Shown piece by piece: positions 16,987 to 25,328 of a stretch of 51,415 nucleotides of DNA. The position numbers and the translations under genes were made by a program. Source of the stretch: Spirochaetaceae bacterium (GTDB lineage Bacteria; Spirochaetota; Spirochaetia; Treponematales; Treponemataceae); assembly GCA_017622135.1 (NCBI GenBank), contig JAGARR010000034.1:1-51415 (forward strand), written 5' to 3'. The stretch's first letter is position 1. Each line of letters opens with the position of its first letter. The notes beneath the pieces were generated by a model, which did no database searches, was not told where the DNA came from, and was given only the letters and a program-made list of their open reading frames with translations.

Positions 16987-18234
16987 ATGGCTTTGTATAT
17001 TTCCACCGAGGCAAGCAGGTGCCTCAACTGCAAGAAGCCCCTGTGCATGCAGGGCTGTCCCATCAACACACCCATCCCCCAGGTCATCTCCCTGTTCAAG
17101 GAGAACAAGATTCGGGAGGCGGGGCAGATGCTGTTCCAGAACAACCCCATGTCCCTGTTCTGCTCCATTGTCTGCGACCATGCCAGCCAGTGCGAGGGTC
17201 ACTGCATCCTGAACCGCAAGGAGGCTCCCATCCGCTTCTCCAACATCGAGCGCTACATCTCCGATGCCTGCCTGGACCGCATGGAGCTTCCCATGGAGCC
17301 GCTGAACGGCATCAAGGTGGCGGTCATCGGTGGCGGGCCCGCCGGCATCTCCGCCGCCATCCTGCTGCGGCAGAAGGGCTACCTGGTGACCATCTTCGAG
17401 GCAAAGAACAAGATTGGCGGCGTGCTACGGTACGGCATCCCGGACTTCCGCCTGCCCCGTTCCATGATGGACCGCTACGAGGACAAGCTTCTGGCCATGG
17501 ACATCCAGATCCGCACCGACGCAACCATCGGCGGGGCACTGGAGATTGACGACCTGTTCCGGGACGGCTACAAGGCCATCTTCATCGGTACCGGCGTGTG
17601 GCGGCCCAAGAAGCTGGGTATCCAGGGCGAGAGCCTGGGTAACGTCCACTTCGGCATCGACTACCTGCTGAATCCCGCCAGCCACAAGCTGGGCAAGTCC
17701 CTGTCTGTGCTGGGAATGGGGAATGTGGCCATGGATGTAGCCCGCACCGCCTTCCGCTACGGTGTGGAAAAGGTGACATTGTATGCGAGGGCCAAGCGGG
17801 TGGCCGCCAGCGACCACGAGGTGGAGTACGCCAGGCTTGATGGAGCACAGTTCATGTTCGGAATGCAGGTGGTCTCCATCAACGAGAAGGGACCGGTGTT
17901 CCAGGAGAGCATCTTCGACGAGAACGACAAGGTCATCGGCCACAAGGAAGAGCTGATCCAGGTGGAAAGCGACTCCACCGTCATCGCCGTAAGCCAGATG
18001 CCCAAGAACAAGCTGGCCCAGACCACTGCTGGACTGGTTGTGACGGAGAACGGTCTGCTGAAGGTGGACGAATTCTTCCAATCCTCCAAGGAGGGCATCT
18101 TCGGTGCCGGAGACGTGGTGCTGGGCAGCAACACCGTGGTGCGGGCCGCCGCAACGGCAAAGAAGGCGGTGGAAGCCATGGATGCCTATCTTCAGGGACG
18201 CCCCCTGAAGCCCGCAGAAGGGGCTGCCTCATAA
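16987..18234 (+). CDS. GltD-like NAD(P)-dependent Fe-S flavoprotein oxidoreductase
   Basis: Protein of 415 aa. An N-terminal Fe-S domain has CLNCKKPLCMQGC (Cys12, 15, 20, 24) and CSIVCDHASQCEGHC (around 60-75). It is followed by an FAD site GGGPAGIS (about 115) and an NAD(P)H site LGMGNVAMDVAR (about 240). This is the architecture of the glutamate synthase small subunit and of related NfnB/SudA-type electron-transfer subunits. No large subunit is nearby, so it is unclear whether it makes glutamate or moves electrons elsewhere. The start at ATG 16987 has GGAGG six bases upstream. It is a single-gene unit with its own terminator. Confidence 0.85.
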   Translation: MALYISTEASRCLNCKKPLCMQGCPINTPIPQVISLFKENKIREAGQMLFQNNPMSLFCSIVCDHASQCEGHCILNRKEAPIRFSNIERYISDACLDRMELPMEPLNGIKVAVIGGGPAGISAAILLRQKGYLVTIFEAKNKIGGVLRYGIPDFRLPRSMMDRYEDKLLAMDIQIRTDATIGGALEIDDLFRDGYKAIFIGTGVWRPKKLGIQGESLGNVHFGIDYLLNPASHKLGKSLSVLGMGNVAMDVARTAFRYGVEKVTLYARAKRVAASDHEVEYARLDGAQFMFGMQVVSINEKGPVFQESIFDENDKVIGHKEELIQVESDSTVIAVSQMPKNKLAQTTAGLVVTENGLLKVDEFFQSSKEGIFGAGDVVLGSNTVVRAAATAKKAVEAMDAYLQGRPLKPAEGAAS

Positions 18235-18244
18235 CTATCCGAAT

Positions 18245-18278
18245 CCAAGGGAGGAGTTTTTTCTCCCTTGATTTTTTT
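18245..18278 (+). terminator. Terminator after the GltD-like gene
   Basis: An 8-bp CAAGGGAG/CTCCCTTG stem is followed directly by ATTTTTTT; it starts 11 nt after the stop codon. Confidence 0.92.
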
Positions 18279-18358
18279 CCATTTTCTTTACGTTATTTTA
18301 ACATAAAACTCATGAAATTATCTTGTACTGACAACCAACATTTTGTTAAGGTAGGCTT

Positions 18359-20020
18359 ATGAACATTGTATCCTTTTTGTTTCAGCTCGTCGGAAGCCTG
18401 GGGTTCCTCCTCTACGGTATGAAGATGATGAGCGACGGCATCCAGAAAAGCGCCGGCGAGGGGCTCCAGCGCATCCTCGGCCTCATGACCGGCAACCGGA
18501 TCCTGGCCGTCCTGACCGGGCTTTTCATCACGATGATAATCCAGTCCTCCAGCGCCACCACCGTGATGGTGGTCTCCTTTGTGAACGCCGGACTTCTGAC
18601 CCTCAAGCAGTCGGTGGGTGTCATCTTCGGGGCCAACATCGGAACCACCATCACCGCCTGGATTGTGTCCCTTTTTGGCTTCAAGTTCAGCATCTCGGCC
18701 TTTGCCGTCCCCCTGTTCGGCATCGGCTTTATCCTCGTCTCCTACAAGAAGCTCAAAAAGGAGTCCATCGGCGAGGCCCTGATGGGATTCGGTCTCCTCT
18801 TCCTGGGGCTGGACATGCTGTCCTCCATCATGCCGGAGGTGAGTGCCGACAATGTGGCCTTCCTGTCCGACTTTACCGATAAGGGTGCCCTCAGCCGCTT
18901 TTTGGGTATTATAGCGGGAATGGTCATCACCATGGTCATCCACTCCTCCAGCGCCGCCACCGCCATCATCCTTACCATGTCCTACAACGGCCTTTTACCC
19001 TGGGAGTTTGCGGCGGCCATGGTGCTGGGTAGCAACATCGGCACCACCATCGACGCAGTGATTGCCTCCATCGGCACCAAGGTGAACGCGCGGCGGGCCG
19101 CCCTGGTGCACGTGCTGTTCAACGTGTCGGGAACAATCCTGGCGGTCATCTTCTTCCGGCCCCTGCTGGCCCTGGTGGATGCCATCATTCCCGGCCCGGT
19201 GGACAAGGACACCATCACCAACCACATCGCCATGCTGCACACAGTGTTCAACCTGAGCAACACCATCATCTTCCTGCCCTTTGTGAACCAGATTGCAGCC
19301 CTTACGGAGCGGCTCATCAGGCCAAAGGCGGACGAGACCCCGGACACCTACCATCTGGAAATGCCACAGCCCGGCAAGACCGAACATGCTGCAGGAGCCA
19401 TCCTTTTGGCTGAGAAGGAAATACTAGATATGTCCGAGATTGTCACCAGGATGTTCCAGCGCATCAGGAGCTCCTTTGCCGACCGTTCCACGGCAGCCAC
19501 CCAGGAATTCAAGACGGCCCAGATTCAGGACGAGGAGTATGCCGACCAGATGCACCAGGAGCTCTCCCAGTACCTGGTGCGCTGCCTGGATCTGCCCTTG
19601 ACGGACAACCAGCGGAACAACGTCTCCCAGATGCTGGAGGTGGTGGCCCAGCTGGAGGACATGACCGACGATTGCCACAGCGTCTCCATCCTGCTGGGAC
19701 GCAGCGTGGAGAAGAAGATGACCTTTGCCCAGGAGGACTTGGACCGTCTGGACCCCTACATCGATTTGGTGAACCGCTTCGTCCTGTTCATCCGGGAAAA
19801 TGCAAACCAGCACCTGACGGAAGAGAAGCTGGCGGAAGCCCAGGCCATCGAGGACCAAATCGACCAGTTCCGCAAGAACCTGAAGAAGGTGGCACGCAAG
19901 CGCTTGGAAAGCGGTGCCGACGTCAAGTCCGAGCTGCTGTACATCGACCTGGTGCGCCAGCTGGAAAAGATTGGCGACAAGGCATTCAACATTTCCGAGG
20001 CCCTGTACCTGACAAAATAA
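18359..20020 (+). CDS. Na/Pi cotransporter with C-terminal PhoU-like domain
   Basis: Inner-membrane symporter of 553 aa in the NptA/YjbB family. Two inverted repeats each carry the QSSSAT signature (QSSSATTVMVV near residue 62; HSSSAATAII near 197), each followed by GANIGTT or GSNIGTT. About eight membrane segments fill residues 1-320. The C-terminal ~200 residues are a helical PhoU-like domain that probably regulates transport. The start ATG at 18359 has TAAGGTAGG upstream. It is a single-gene unit; no clear PhoB box or promoter could be assigned in the AT-rich 18290-18350 stretch. Phosphate is inferred from family. Confidence 0.9.
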   Translation: MNIVSFLFQLVGSLGFLLYGMKMMSDGIQKSAGEGLQRILGLMTGNRILAVLTGLFITMIIQSSSATTVMVVSFVNAGLLTLKQSVGVIFGANIGTTITAWIVSLFGFKFSISAFAVPLFGIGFILVSYKKLKKESIGEALMGFGLLFLGLDMLSSIMPEVSADNVAFLSDFTDKGALSRFLGIIAGMVITMVIHSSSAATAIILTMSYNGLLPWEFAAAMVLGSNIGTTIDAVIASIGTKVNARRAALVHVLFNVSGTILAVIFFRPLLALVDAIIPGPVDKDTITNHIAMLHTVFNLSNTIIFLPFVNQIAALTERLIRPKADETPDTYHLEMPQPGKTEHAAGAILLAEKEILDMSEIVTRMFQRIRSSFADRSTAATQEFKTAQIQDEEYADQMHQELSQYLVRCLDLPLTDNQRNNVSQMLEVVAQLEDMTDDCHSVSILLGRSVEKKMTFAQEDLDRLDPYIDLVNRFVLFIRENANQHLTEEKLAEAQAIEDQIDQFRKNLKKVARKRLESGADVKSELLYIDLVRQLEKIGDKAFNISEALYLTK

Positions 20021-20041
20021 CGGTTTTCGCCCAAGGAACCA

Positions 20042-20068
20042 AGGCTGGCTGCACGCCAGCCTTTTTTT
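20042..20068 (+). terminator. Terminator after the Na/Pi symporter gene
   Basis: An 8-bp AGGCTGGC/GCCAGCCT stem, 5-nt loop, then a seven-T tract. Confidence 0.93.
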
Positions 20069-20176
20069 GTCCATGGCCACAGGTCATCACGGTTTCTGGT
20101 ACAATCCATCTCCCTGCCGTGTTGCATTTTTTATTCTGCAACCCAATCTTCTGTCCCATCCAGCTCCTTTTTCCAC

Positions 20177-20204
20177 AAAAAAAGCCACTGGTGTTACCAG
20201 TGGC
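20177..20204 (-). terminator. Terminator after the ptsN-like gene
   Basis: On the minus strand a GCCACTGG/CCAGTGGC stem with a 5-nt loop is followed by seven T. It lies 30 nt past the stop codon. Confidence 0.93.
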
Positions 20205-20234
20205 CACATCAAAATCTAGGAACGGATGGTTCCG

Positions 20235-20885
20235 TCACTCACCCAGCAAAAGATTGTAGGCATCCAGAGATGTTTCCGTCACCAGCAGCTTGTCCCGTAG
20301 CTCCTGGCTCTTCAACCGTGAACTAAAAAAAGACAGGGTCTGCAGGTAGTAGGAGTGCTGGTTGTAGGCGGCGGCAATCATAAACAGTAGGCGTACCGGT
20401 GTATCGTCAATGGCCTGGAAGTCGATGATGTCCGTGCGGCTGATTCCAACTGCCATCACCAAGTCGGTGACAGAGGCAAGACGCACGTGGGGAATGGCAA
20501 TGCCCCGCCCGATGGCAGTGGACATCAGCTCCTCCCGCTTGAGAATCTCCGTGGTCAGCTCCTGGCTGTTCTTGATCTGAGGGGCAGTTCCCAAGGTGTT
20601 GGCAAGGGCCACCAAGGCATCCTGCTTAGTGGAATGATTCAGGAAAACAATTCTGTCAGGAGAAAGGATGTTCCGCACCTGCACCAGGTTAGGCGGAGCG
20701 CTGGGCTTTGAGCTGGAGGACAGGCGGTCGTTCACCCACTTTTCAATCTCGCTCTTCTTGAAGCGCCAGACCGTTCCGATTTTTCCAGAAGGGATTTCCC
20801 CCTTCTGTGCCCAATCATACACTGTCCGCTCGGATACCCGCAGGTACTTCGCCACCTCTTCTATGGTCAGAATATCGTCAATCAC
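20235..20885 (-). CDS. HTH-PTS EIIA (PtsN-like) regulatory protein
   Basis: Protein of 216 aa fusing two modules. Residues 1-53 are an excisionase/MerR-like helix-turn-helix (LTIEEVAKYLRVSERTVYDW). Residues ~70-216 are a fructose/nitrogen-type PTS EIIA domain with the phosphorylatable His133 in GIAIPHVR. The fusion suggests a DNA-binding regulator switched by phosphotransfer (HPr or PTS-Ntr) rather than a sugar transporter part; no EIIB/EIIC is nearby. The start is GTG at 20885 with GAGG 8 nt upstream. A TTGACA promoter precedes it. The DNA target is unknown. Confidence 0.88.
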   Translation of the reverse strand: MIDDILTIEEVAKYLRVSERTVYDWAQKGEIPSGKIGTVWRFKKSEIEKWVNDRLSSSSKPSAPPNLVQVRNILSPDRIVFLNHSTKQDALVALANTLGTAPQIKNSQELTTEILKREELMSTAIGRGIAIPHVRLASVTDLVMAVGISRTDIIDFQAIDDTPVRLLFMIAAAYNQHSYYLQTLSFFSSRLKSQELRDKLLVTETSLDAYNLLLGE

Positions 20886-20932
20886 GTGGTTAACCTCGAT
20901 TGTGAATTGTAATACGTATCAATGTTATTCCT

Positions 20933-20961
20933 ATTTTGCATTGTTTGACGTTTTATGTCAA
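20933..20961 (-). promoter_or_regulatory. Promoter of the ptsN-like gene
   Basis: A perfect -35 TTGACA (20961-20956), 17-nt spacer and -10 CAAAAT (20938-20933) on the minus strand, giving a leader of about 40 nt. Confidence 0.6.
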
Positions 20962-20999
20962 GGCTTGCACGTGATTACATTACGTCCAAGTTTCCTGCA

Positions 21000-21434
21000 C
21001 TACAATGCAGTTGCCAACTCGTGGAGCGAGTCGTAGGGGTAGAGCGCCCCCAGGGTAGTCTTCACCATGGTCTCCCAGTTGGGGCCGAACCACACGGGGG
21101 TCTCCGGTGGAGCGAACTCTGTCAGCACCTGGCGGCAGGCACCGCAGGGTCCCACAGGATAGTCGCTGGTGGGTGTCACAATCACCAGGGCAGCAAAGCT
21201 ACGATGGCCGGCGGACATGGCGGTAAAGACGGCGCTGCGCTCGGCACAATTGGTGAGGCCAAAGGACCGGTTCTCTATGTTCGCACCAGTAATTATGGAG
21301 CCGTCCTCCATCAGCAGGGCAGCCCCAACGGGAAAATGGGAATAGGGGGAGTAGGAATTGCCTGCGGCAGTGCAGGCCGCCTCATAAAGCTGTCTGAATT
21401 TCTCCTCGTCTGGGTGCAGTGCCTTTTGTTCCAT
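21000..21434 (-). CDS. cdd: Cytidine deaminase
   Basis: Homotetrameric zinc enzyme of pyrimidine salvage, converting cytidine or deoxycytidine to uridine forms. It has 144 aa. Zinc and catalytic residues are intact: Cys63 and Glu65 in NCAERSAVF, and Cys97 and Cys100 in PCGACRQ. The ATG at 21434 has GAGAGG 7 nt upstream. Its promoter overlaps that of the divergent gene at 21483. The ptsN-like gene follows downstream on the same strand but has its own TTGACA promoter. Confidence 0.96.
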   Translation of the reverse strand: MEQKALHPDEEKFRQLYEAACTAAGNSYSPYSHFPVGAALLMEDGSIITGANIENRSFGLTNCAERSAVFTAMSAGHRSFAALVIVTPTSDYPVGPCGACRQVLTEFAPPETPVWFGPNWETMVKTTLGALYPYDSLHELATAL

Positions 21435-21459
21435 ACTTGTACCTCTCTTTACAATTTTC

Positions 21460-21472
21460 TACTATTATTATA
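21460..21472. promoter_or_regulatory. Overlapping divergent -10 elements of cdd and the 21483 gene
   Basis: On the minus strand an extended -10, TGG-TATAAT (TATAAT at 21472-21467), serves cdd with a ~25-nt leader. On the plus strand TTGTAC (21437-21442), a 17-nt spacer and TACTAT (21460-21465), or TATTAT at 21463, would drive the 21483 gene with a leader of only about 10 nt. The two polymerase sites overlap, so the genes are likely expressed in competition. Confidence 0.5.
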
Positions 21473-21482
21473 CCATGAAAAA

Positions 21483-22559
21483 ATGCAAATCAAGAAAAAT
21501 CTTCATATCATCATCACTGTCAGTGTTGCATTTCTGGTGCTGTATGCGTTTTTTGCCGCACGGTCTCTGAGCCATGAATTGCAGCTGACACCACAATGGA
21601 CCACCTCCATATTCCAGACCCCCCAAGAGAAAAATGATCCAAGCCAAATACAGCTGCCCTTCCGTCTGGGACAGAATATGGGCTACTTTACCACCGATGG
21701 CCAAATTACCTTGATGGAAAGCTTCCCCTTCCAGGCTGCCATATCGACCACCTACCGAACCACTTACGCCCCCGATTCCACCCGGATTCCTGTCTACCAG
21801 CTGTACTCCGACCGCCAGGGTATCTCGGACTTCCACATCGAGGAGGCGGGCTTCCCTTACATCTGCGATGACAGAATCTACATCCTTACCCCCGGCGGAT
21901 ACGGCCTTTCCCAGTACACCAAGGCGAGACGACTGTGGCAGTTTGAGCATTCAGCCCCCATCACTACCATCTCCTCCACCCCCTCGGGAACAGCTGTGGG
22001 ATATGCCGACGGCATGATCTTCATCTTCTCCGCCACCGGGGAACTTCTCCAAACCTTCGAGCCGGGGGGAAGCACCTACCCCATCATCCTGGGCACCGCG
22101 TTGTCCCCCTCCGCCAGCCAGCTTGCCTGTGTCTCCGGTATCGACCAGCAGCGCTTCGTGCTGACCCAGCAGCGAAACGGCGTAAACAAGGTGGTATTCC
22201 ACACCTATCTGGAAGGGAACCTGCGGGAGCCGGTACTGGTGCAATTCAGTCAGGATGAGAGCAAGGTCTTTTATTCCAGTGCCATCGGAATTGGCATTGT
22301 GGACTGTACAACCTTTGCCAATACCACCATTCCATTGAAGGGGAAAGTCCTCTCCATCCAGGAAAGCCACCACAACAACCTGATTGCCGTCCTCACCAAG
22401 GACAAGAACCGCTACAACATCTACCTGATGGAGATGTCAGGAACATTCATCGGCTCCTTTGGCTTCCAGGCTGACTCAGCCTTCATAACCATCGAGGACG
22501 GCGACCTTTTTGTGGGCAGAGACACCTTCATATCCAAAATAAATCTGGACATAAAGTAA
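21483..22559 (+). CDS. Membrane-anchored beta-propeller-like protein, unknown function
   Basis: Protein of 358 aa with one N-terminal membrane anchor (about 9-25) and a predicted exported body. The body shows WD40-like blades, for example GYADGMIFIFSATGELLQTF and repeated short beta-strand/turn patterns. No catalytic motif was recognised. The start MQIKKNLHI at 21483 lacks a ribosome binding site. The next gene starts 9 nt after its stop, with the ribosome site placed at the stop codon, so the pair is co-translated. A partner role in envelope assembly with the M23-like protein is inference. Confidence 0.78.
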   Translation: MQIKKNLHIIITVSVAFLVLYAFFAARSLSHELQLTPQWTTSIFQTPQEKNDPSQIQLPFRLGQNMGYFTTDGQITLMESFPFQAAISTTYRTTYAPDSTRIPVYQLYSDRQGISDFHIEEAGFPYICDDRIYILTPGGYGLSQYTKARRLWQFEHSAPITTISSTPSGTAVGYADGMIFIFSATGELLQTFEPGGSTYPIILGTALSPSASQLACVSGIDQQRFVLTQQRNGVNKVVFHTYLEGNLREPVLVQFSQDESKVFYSSAIGIGIVDCTTFANTTIPLKGKVLSIQESHHNNLIAVLTKDKNRYNIYLMEMSGTFIGSFGFQADSAFITIEDGDLFVGRDTFISKINLDIK

Positions 22560-22568
22560 GGAGTGAGA

Positions 22569-23435
22569 ATGAAACGAAACAGGTCACTTTTTCTTGCATT
22601 TCTGATATTGGCGATCCGTCTGCTGCCCGTTACGGCCTTTGAGTGGCCCCAGGGGGGGGTGACGGAAAAATCCTTTGCAGCCGTATTTGGACAGCTGCGG
22701 GGCCAAAGTTTCAGCAGTTCACTGGTCTTTTCCCAGCCAGCAGAGATTTCTGCCATAAAGTCGGGAACAGTCATTGCGGTGTTGGGTGGAAGTGACAGCG
22801 AGATGGGCTGGTTCCACTCACCCCTGGGAAACGCCGTTATCATTGCCCATGAGGATGGACTGCTCAGTGTCTACGGGAACCTGACCCAAGTGGTGGTAAA
22901 CGAGTCCACTCCCCAGGTTGCCGGAGGAACAAAGCTGGGAACCAGTGGAAGCTCCGGCTGGCAGTCTGGACAGAGCAGTCTGGAACTGCAGGTCATTGAT
23001 ACGGAGCAGGACTCAGCCATCAATCCCCGGCTGCTGATGCCACGGCTCCAGCAGGAGCTGCCCATCTCCCTGTACGGAATCACCGCCATTGGACGCAACG
23101 GAGAGACGCTGGAGCTGCGGACCCGGAAGAGTCTCCCCGCTGGGACCTACAAGCTGTACCGTGGCCGGGAACAGGAATTCTTTCCCCATGTCACCAGTGT
23201 GGCGGTGAACGGGGCAGCGGTGGAAACCATCACCTTCGACACCCTCACCCGTGCAGGCCGCCGTCTTGCCGTTGCAGGCCGCCGCCCCTACAACGCCACG
23301 GAAACCTACCCCACCCTCGATAAACAGTTCCTGGCAGAAATAACACTCACCAAGGGCCGGAACACCTTGTCAGTGACCGTGGCGGACATCAACGGCAAGG
23401 AATACACCGCCAACTACACCTTGGAAGTGTGGTAA
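22569..23435 (+). CDS. Exported degenerate M23 (LytM-like) protein
   Basis: Protein of 288 aa with a signal peptide (MKRNRSLFLAFLILAIRLLP). Residues ~45-155 follow the M23/LytM fold (SGTVIAVLGG, GNAVIIAHEDGLLSVYGNLT, GTKLGTSGSSGWQSG), but the zinc ligands are gone: there is no HxxxD at the start, and the terminal HxH strand is SLELQVID. It is thus likely non-enzymatic, like the EnvC/NlpD-type LytM factors that activate amidases. The C-terminal ~130 residues form a beta-rich domain. ATG 22569 is favoured over GTG 22563 because AAGGAG overlaps that GTG. Confidence 0.82.
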   Translation: MKRNRSLFLAFLILAIRLLPVTAFEWPQGGVTEKSFAAVFGQLRGQSFSSSLVFSQPAEISAIKSGTVIAVLGGSDSEMGWFHSPLGNAVIIAHEDGLLSVYGNLTQVVVNESTPQVAGGTKLGTSGSSGWQSGQSSLELQVIDTEQDSAINPRLLMPRLQQELPISLYGITAIGRNGETLELRTRKSLPAGTYKLYRGREQEFFPHVTSVAVNGAAVETITFDTLTRAGRRLAVAGRRPYNATETYPTLDKQFLAEITLTKGRNTLSVTVADINGKEYTANYTLEVW

Positions 23436-23490
23436 AAAAATAGTCTGCCTGATGAACAGCTCATAGTTGAGCGGCCCATCACTGGCAGAC
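23434..23490 (-). terminator. Nested-hairpin terminator of nifU, shared convergent region
   Basis: Minus-strand reading gives a long multi-tier stem: GTCTGCC/GGCAGAC at the base (23443-23449 with 23484-23490), then TGATG/CATCA, then GCTCA/TGAGC at the tip. It is followed by TATTTTTTTACC. The T tract overlaps the stop codon of the convergent M23-like gene. A second hairpin, GCTCCC/GGGAGC, lies near 23507-23527. Confidence 0.75.
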
Positions 23491-23539
23491 CTTTGCTTAT
23501 AGACGCCGCTCCCCTGGTATAGGGAGCAGTTGTCTTCAT

Positions 23540-24139
23540 TTAGTCCTCTCCATACAGATGCTCGAACTCGTGCATCTTCTCCATGGCGGTCTCCTTGCAC
23601 ATGCCGCAGCCAGTACCAATCTTGGTGCGGGCCTGCAGCTGCTCCCAGGTGCGGTCGCCTGCCTTGTAGGCCTCCTCCAGGTCACGGTCGGTGACGTTGA
23701 GGCAGGTGCAAATTACCTCCACCTCCTCCTGCCCGGCAAACACAGGACGCCCCTGCTTGGTGAGGTAGTCGTCGATGGCGGCACGGAGGGCCTTGTCTCC
23801 CAGTACCGAGCAGTGAATCTTGTTGGCGGGTAGTCCACCCAGCCGGGCCACAATGTCGGCGGGCTTCAGCTTGTAGGCCTCCTCAATCTTCATGCCCTTG
23901 CAGGCCTCGGAAAGGATTGAGGTGGAGGCAATGGCACTGGCGCACCCATAGGTCTTCCAGCGGACATCCTCAATCACATCATCCTTGATGCGCAGCAGAA
24001 TCAGCATCTGATCGCCGCACTTGATGTTTCCGACAATTCCTCGGCCGTCGCAGGGCCACTGGGACTCATCCTCCATCAGCACATTCTTGGGATTCATGAA
24101 ATGCTCTTTTACAATATCTGAATACAACCAATCTTGCAT
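23540..24139 (-). CDS. nifU: NifU-type Fe-S scaffold with BFD-like domain
   Basis: Scaffold protein of 199 aa on which NifS-derived sulfur and iron assemble clusters. The N-terminal IscU-like domain has the three ligand cysteines Cys41 (KCGDQ), Cys66 (YGCASA) and Cys110 (HCSVLG). A C-terminal bacterioferritin-ferredoxin-like [2Fe-2S] domain (about 142-182) has CTC (144, 146) and CGMC (178, 181). It resembles a NifU lacking the C-terminal Nfu domain. The ATG at 24139 has GGAAGGA upstream. It is third gene of mnmA-nifS-nifU, 22 nt after nifS. It probably serves general Fe-S assembly rather than nitrogen fixation; no nif structural genes are present. Confidence 0.93.
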   Translation of the reverse strand: MQDWLYSDIVKEHFMNPKNVLMEDESQWPCDGRGIVGNIKCGDQMLILLRIKDDVIEDVRWKTYGCASAIASTSILSEACKGMKIEEAYKLKPADIVARLGGLPANKIHCSVLGDKALRAAIDDYLTKQGRPVFAGQEEVEVICTCLNVTDRDLEEAYKAGDRTWEQLQARTKIGTGCGMCKETAMEKMHEFEHLYGED

Positions 24140-24161
24140 CTTTCTATTCCTTCCTTCTCTC

Positions 24162-25328
24162 TTAGTCTTTGTATGATACGGTGGACATCATCCTGAGCCG
24201 ATCGATTACCGGCGGGAAATGCTCCAGAACGTAGTCCACTTCTTCTTCTGTATTGTATTTGCCAAAGCTGAACCGAATGGAGCCGTGGGCCAGCTCCGGT
24301 CCAAGGCCAGTGGCCATCAGCACGTGGGAGGGATCCAAGCTGGCGGAGGCGCAGGCGGAGCCGGTGGAGGCTGCCACTCCCAGCAGATCCAGATACAGGA
24401 GGATTGCCTCACCCTCAGCTCCGGGGAAGGAGACGTTGAGGGTGTTGGGCAGCACCTGGGTGTCGTGGCCATTGATGCGGATACTGGGAACGGCCTTCAA
24501 AAGTCCATCCTTCAGCTTCTGACGTAGCCTTCCGGTGTGGGCGGCATAGTCTGCCAGCTCCTTGCCCGCAAGCTCGGCGGCATAACCGAAGGCAGCAATG
24601 GCAGGGCCATTATAGGTGCCCGCCCGCAGGCCATGCTCCTGATGGCCACCACGAATCAGCGGCTCAATGGGAGTCTTTGTCTTCACGTAGAGGGCGCCCA
24701 CCCCCTTGGGGCCATAGATTTTGTGGGCGGAAAGGGTGGCATAGTCCACGTTCCAGTCCTTGAAGTCAACGGGAATCTTGCCCGCCGCCTGCACCGCATC
24801 GGTGTGGAAGAGGGCTCCCACCTCATGGGCCATGGCACAGAGGGTCTTGATATCCTGGACAGTACCGATCTCATTGTTGGCAGTCATGATGGACACCAGC
24901 AGGGGCTTCTTCTCCAGAGCCCTCCTGTAGCTTTCCATGTCCACAATGCCCGCCTCATCCACCGGCAGGAAGATGACCTCAAAGCCGAACTGATCCTCCA
25001 GCCGGCGGCTGGCCTCCAGTACACAGGGATGCTCGATGGCAGTGGTGACCACCACCTTGTTGTTCCGCTTCTTGGAAAGAGCCACCATGGTGTTGAACAC
25101 GGTGTTGTTGGACTCAGAGCCGCCGGAGGTGAACACCAGCTCCCCAGGCTCACAATACACCAAGCTGGCAATCTGCTGCCGAGCCTTCTCAATGGATGCG
25201 GCCACCTCACGGCCCTCCTGGTGCAGGCTGGAGCCATTGGCGTATTCAGCCAGTTCCTTGGTATAAAAGTCCAGCACCTCCTTTGAGAGGGGTGTGGTAG
25301 CGTTGTAATCGAAATAAATACGATTCAT
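24162..25328 (-). CDS. nifS: Cysteine desulfurase
   Basis: PLP enzyme of 388 aa releasing sulfur from cysteine as a persulfide. PLP lysine is Lys203 in SAHKIYGPKG; the catalytic cysteine is Cys326 in GSACASASLDPSH on the mobile loop, a NifS/IscS-class feature. Its ATG overlaps the mnmA stop codon by 4 nt (ATGA). Sitting between mnmA and nifU, it can feed sulfur both to tRNA thiolation and to Fe-S assembly. Confidence 0.95.
   Translation of the reverse strand: MNRIYFDYNATTPLSKEVLDFYTKELAEYANGSSLHQEGREVAASIEKARQQIASLVYCEPGELVFTSGGSESNNTVFNTMVALSKKRNNKVVVTTAIEHPCVLEASRRLEDQFGFEVIFLPVDEAGIVDMESYRRALEKKPLLVSIMTANNEIGTVQDIKTLCAMAHEVGALFHTDAVQAAGKIPVDFKDWNVDYATLSAHKIYGPKGVGALYVKTKTPIEPLIRGGHQEHGLRAGTYNGPAIAAFGYAAELAGKELADYAAHTGRLRQKLKDGLLKAVPSIRINGHDTQVLPNTLNVSFPGAEGEAILLYLDLLGVAASTGSACASASLDPSHVLMATGLGPELAHGSIRFSFGKYNTEEEVDYVLEHFPPVIDRLRMMSTVSYKD

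Noticed and set aside
23540..25328. Nitrogen-fixation island
   Set aside because: nifU and nifS are present only with mnmA; there are no nitrogenase genes, and both proteins serve general Fe-S and thiolation roles in non-fixing bacteria.
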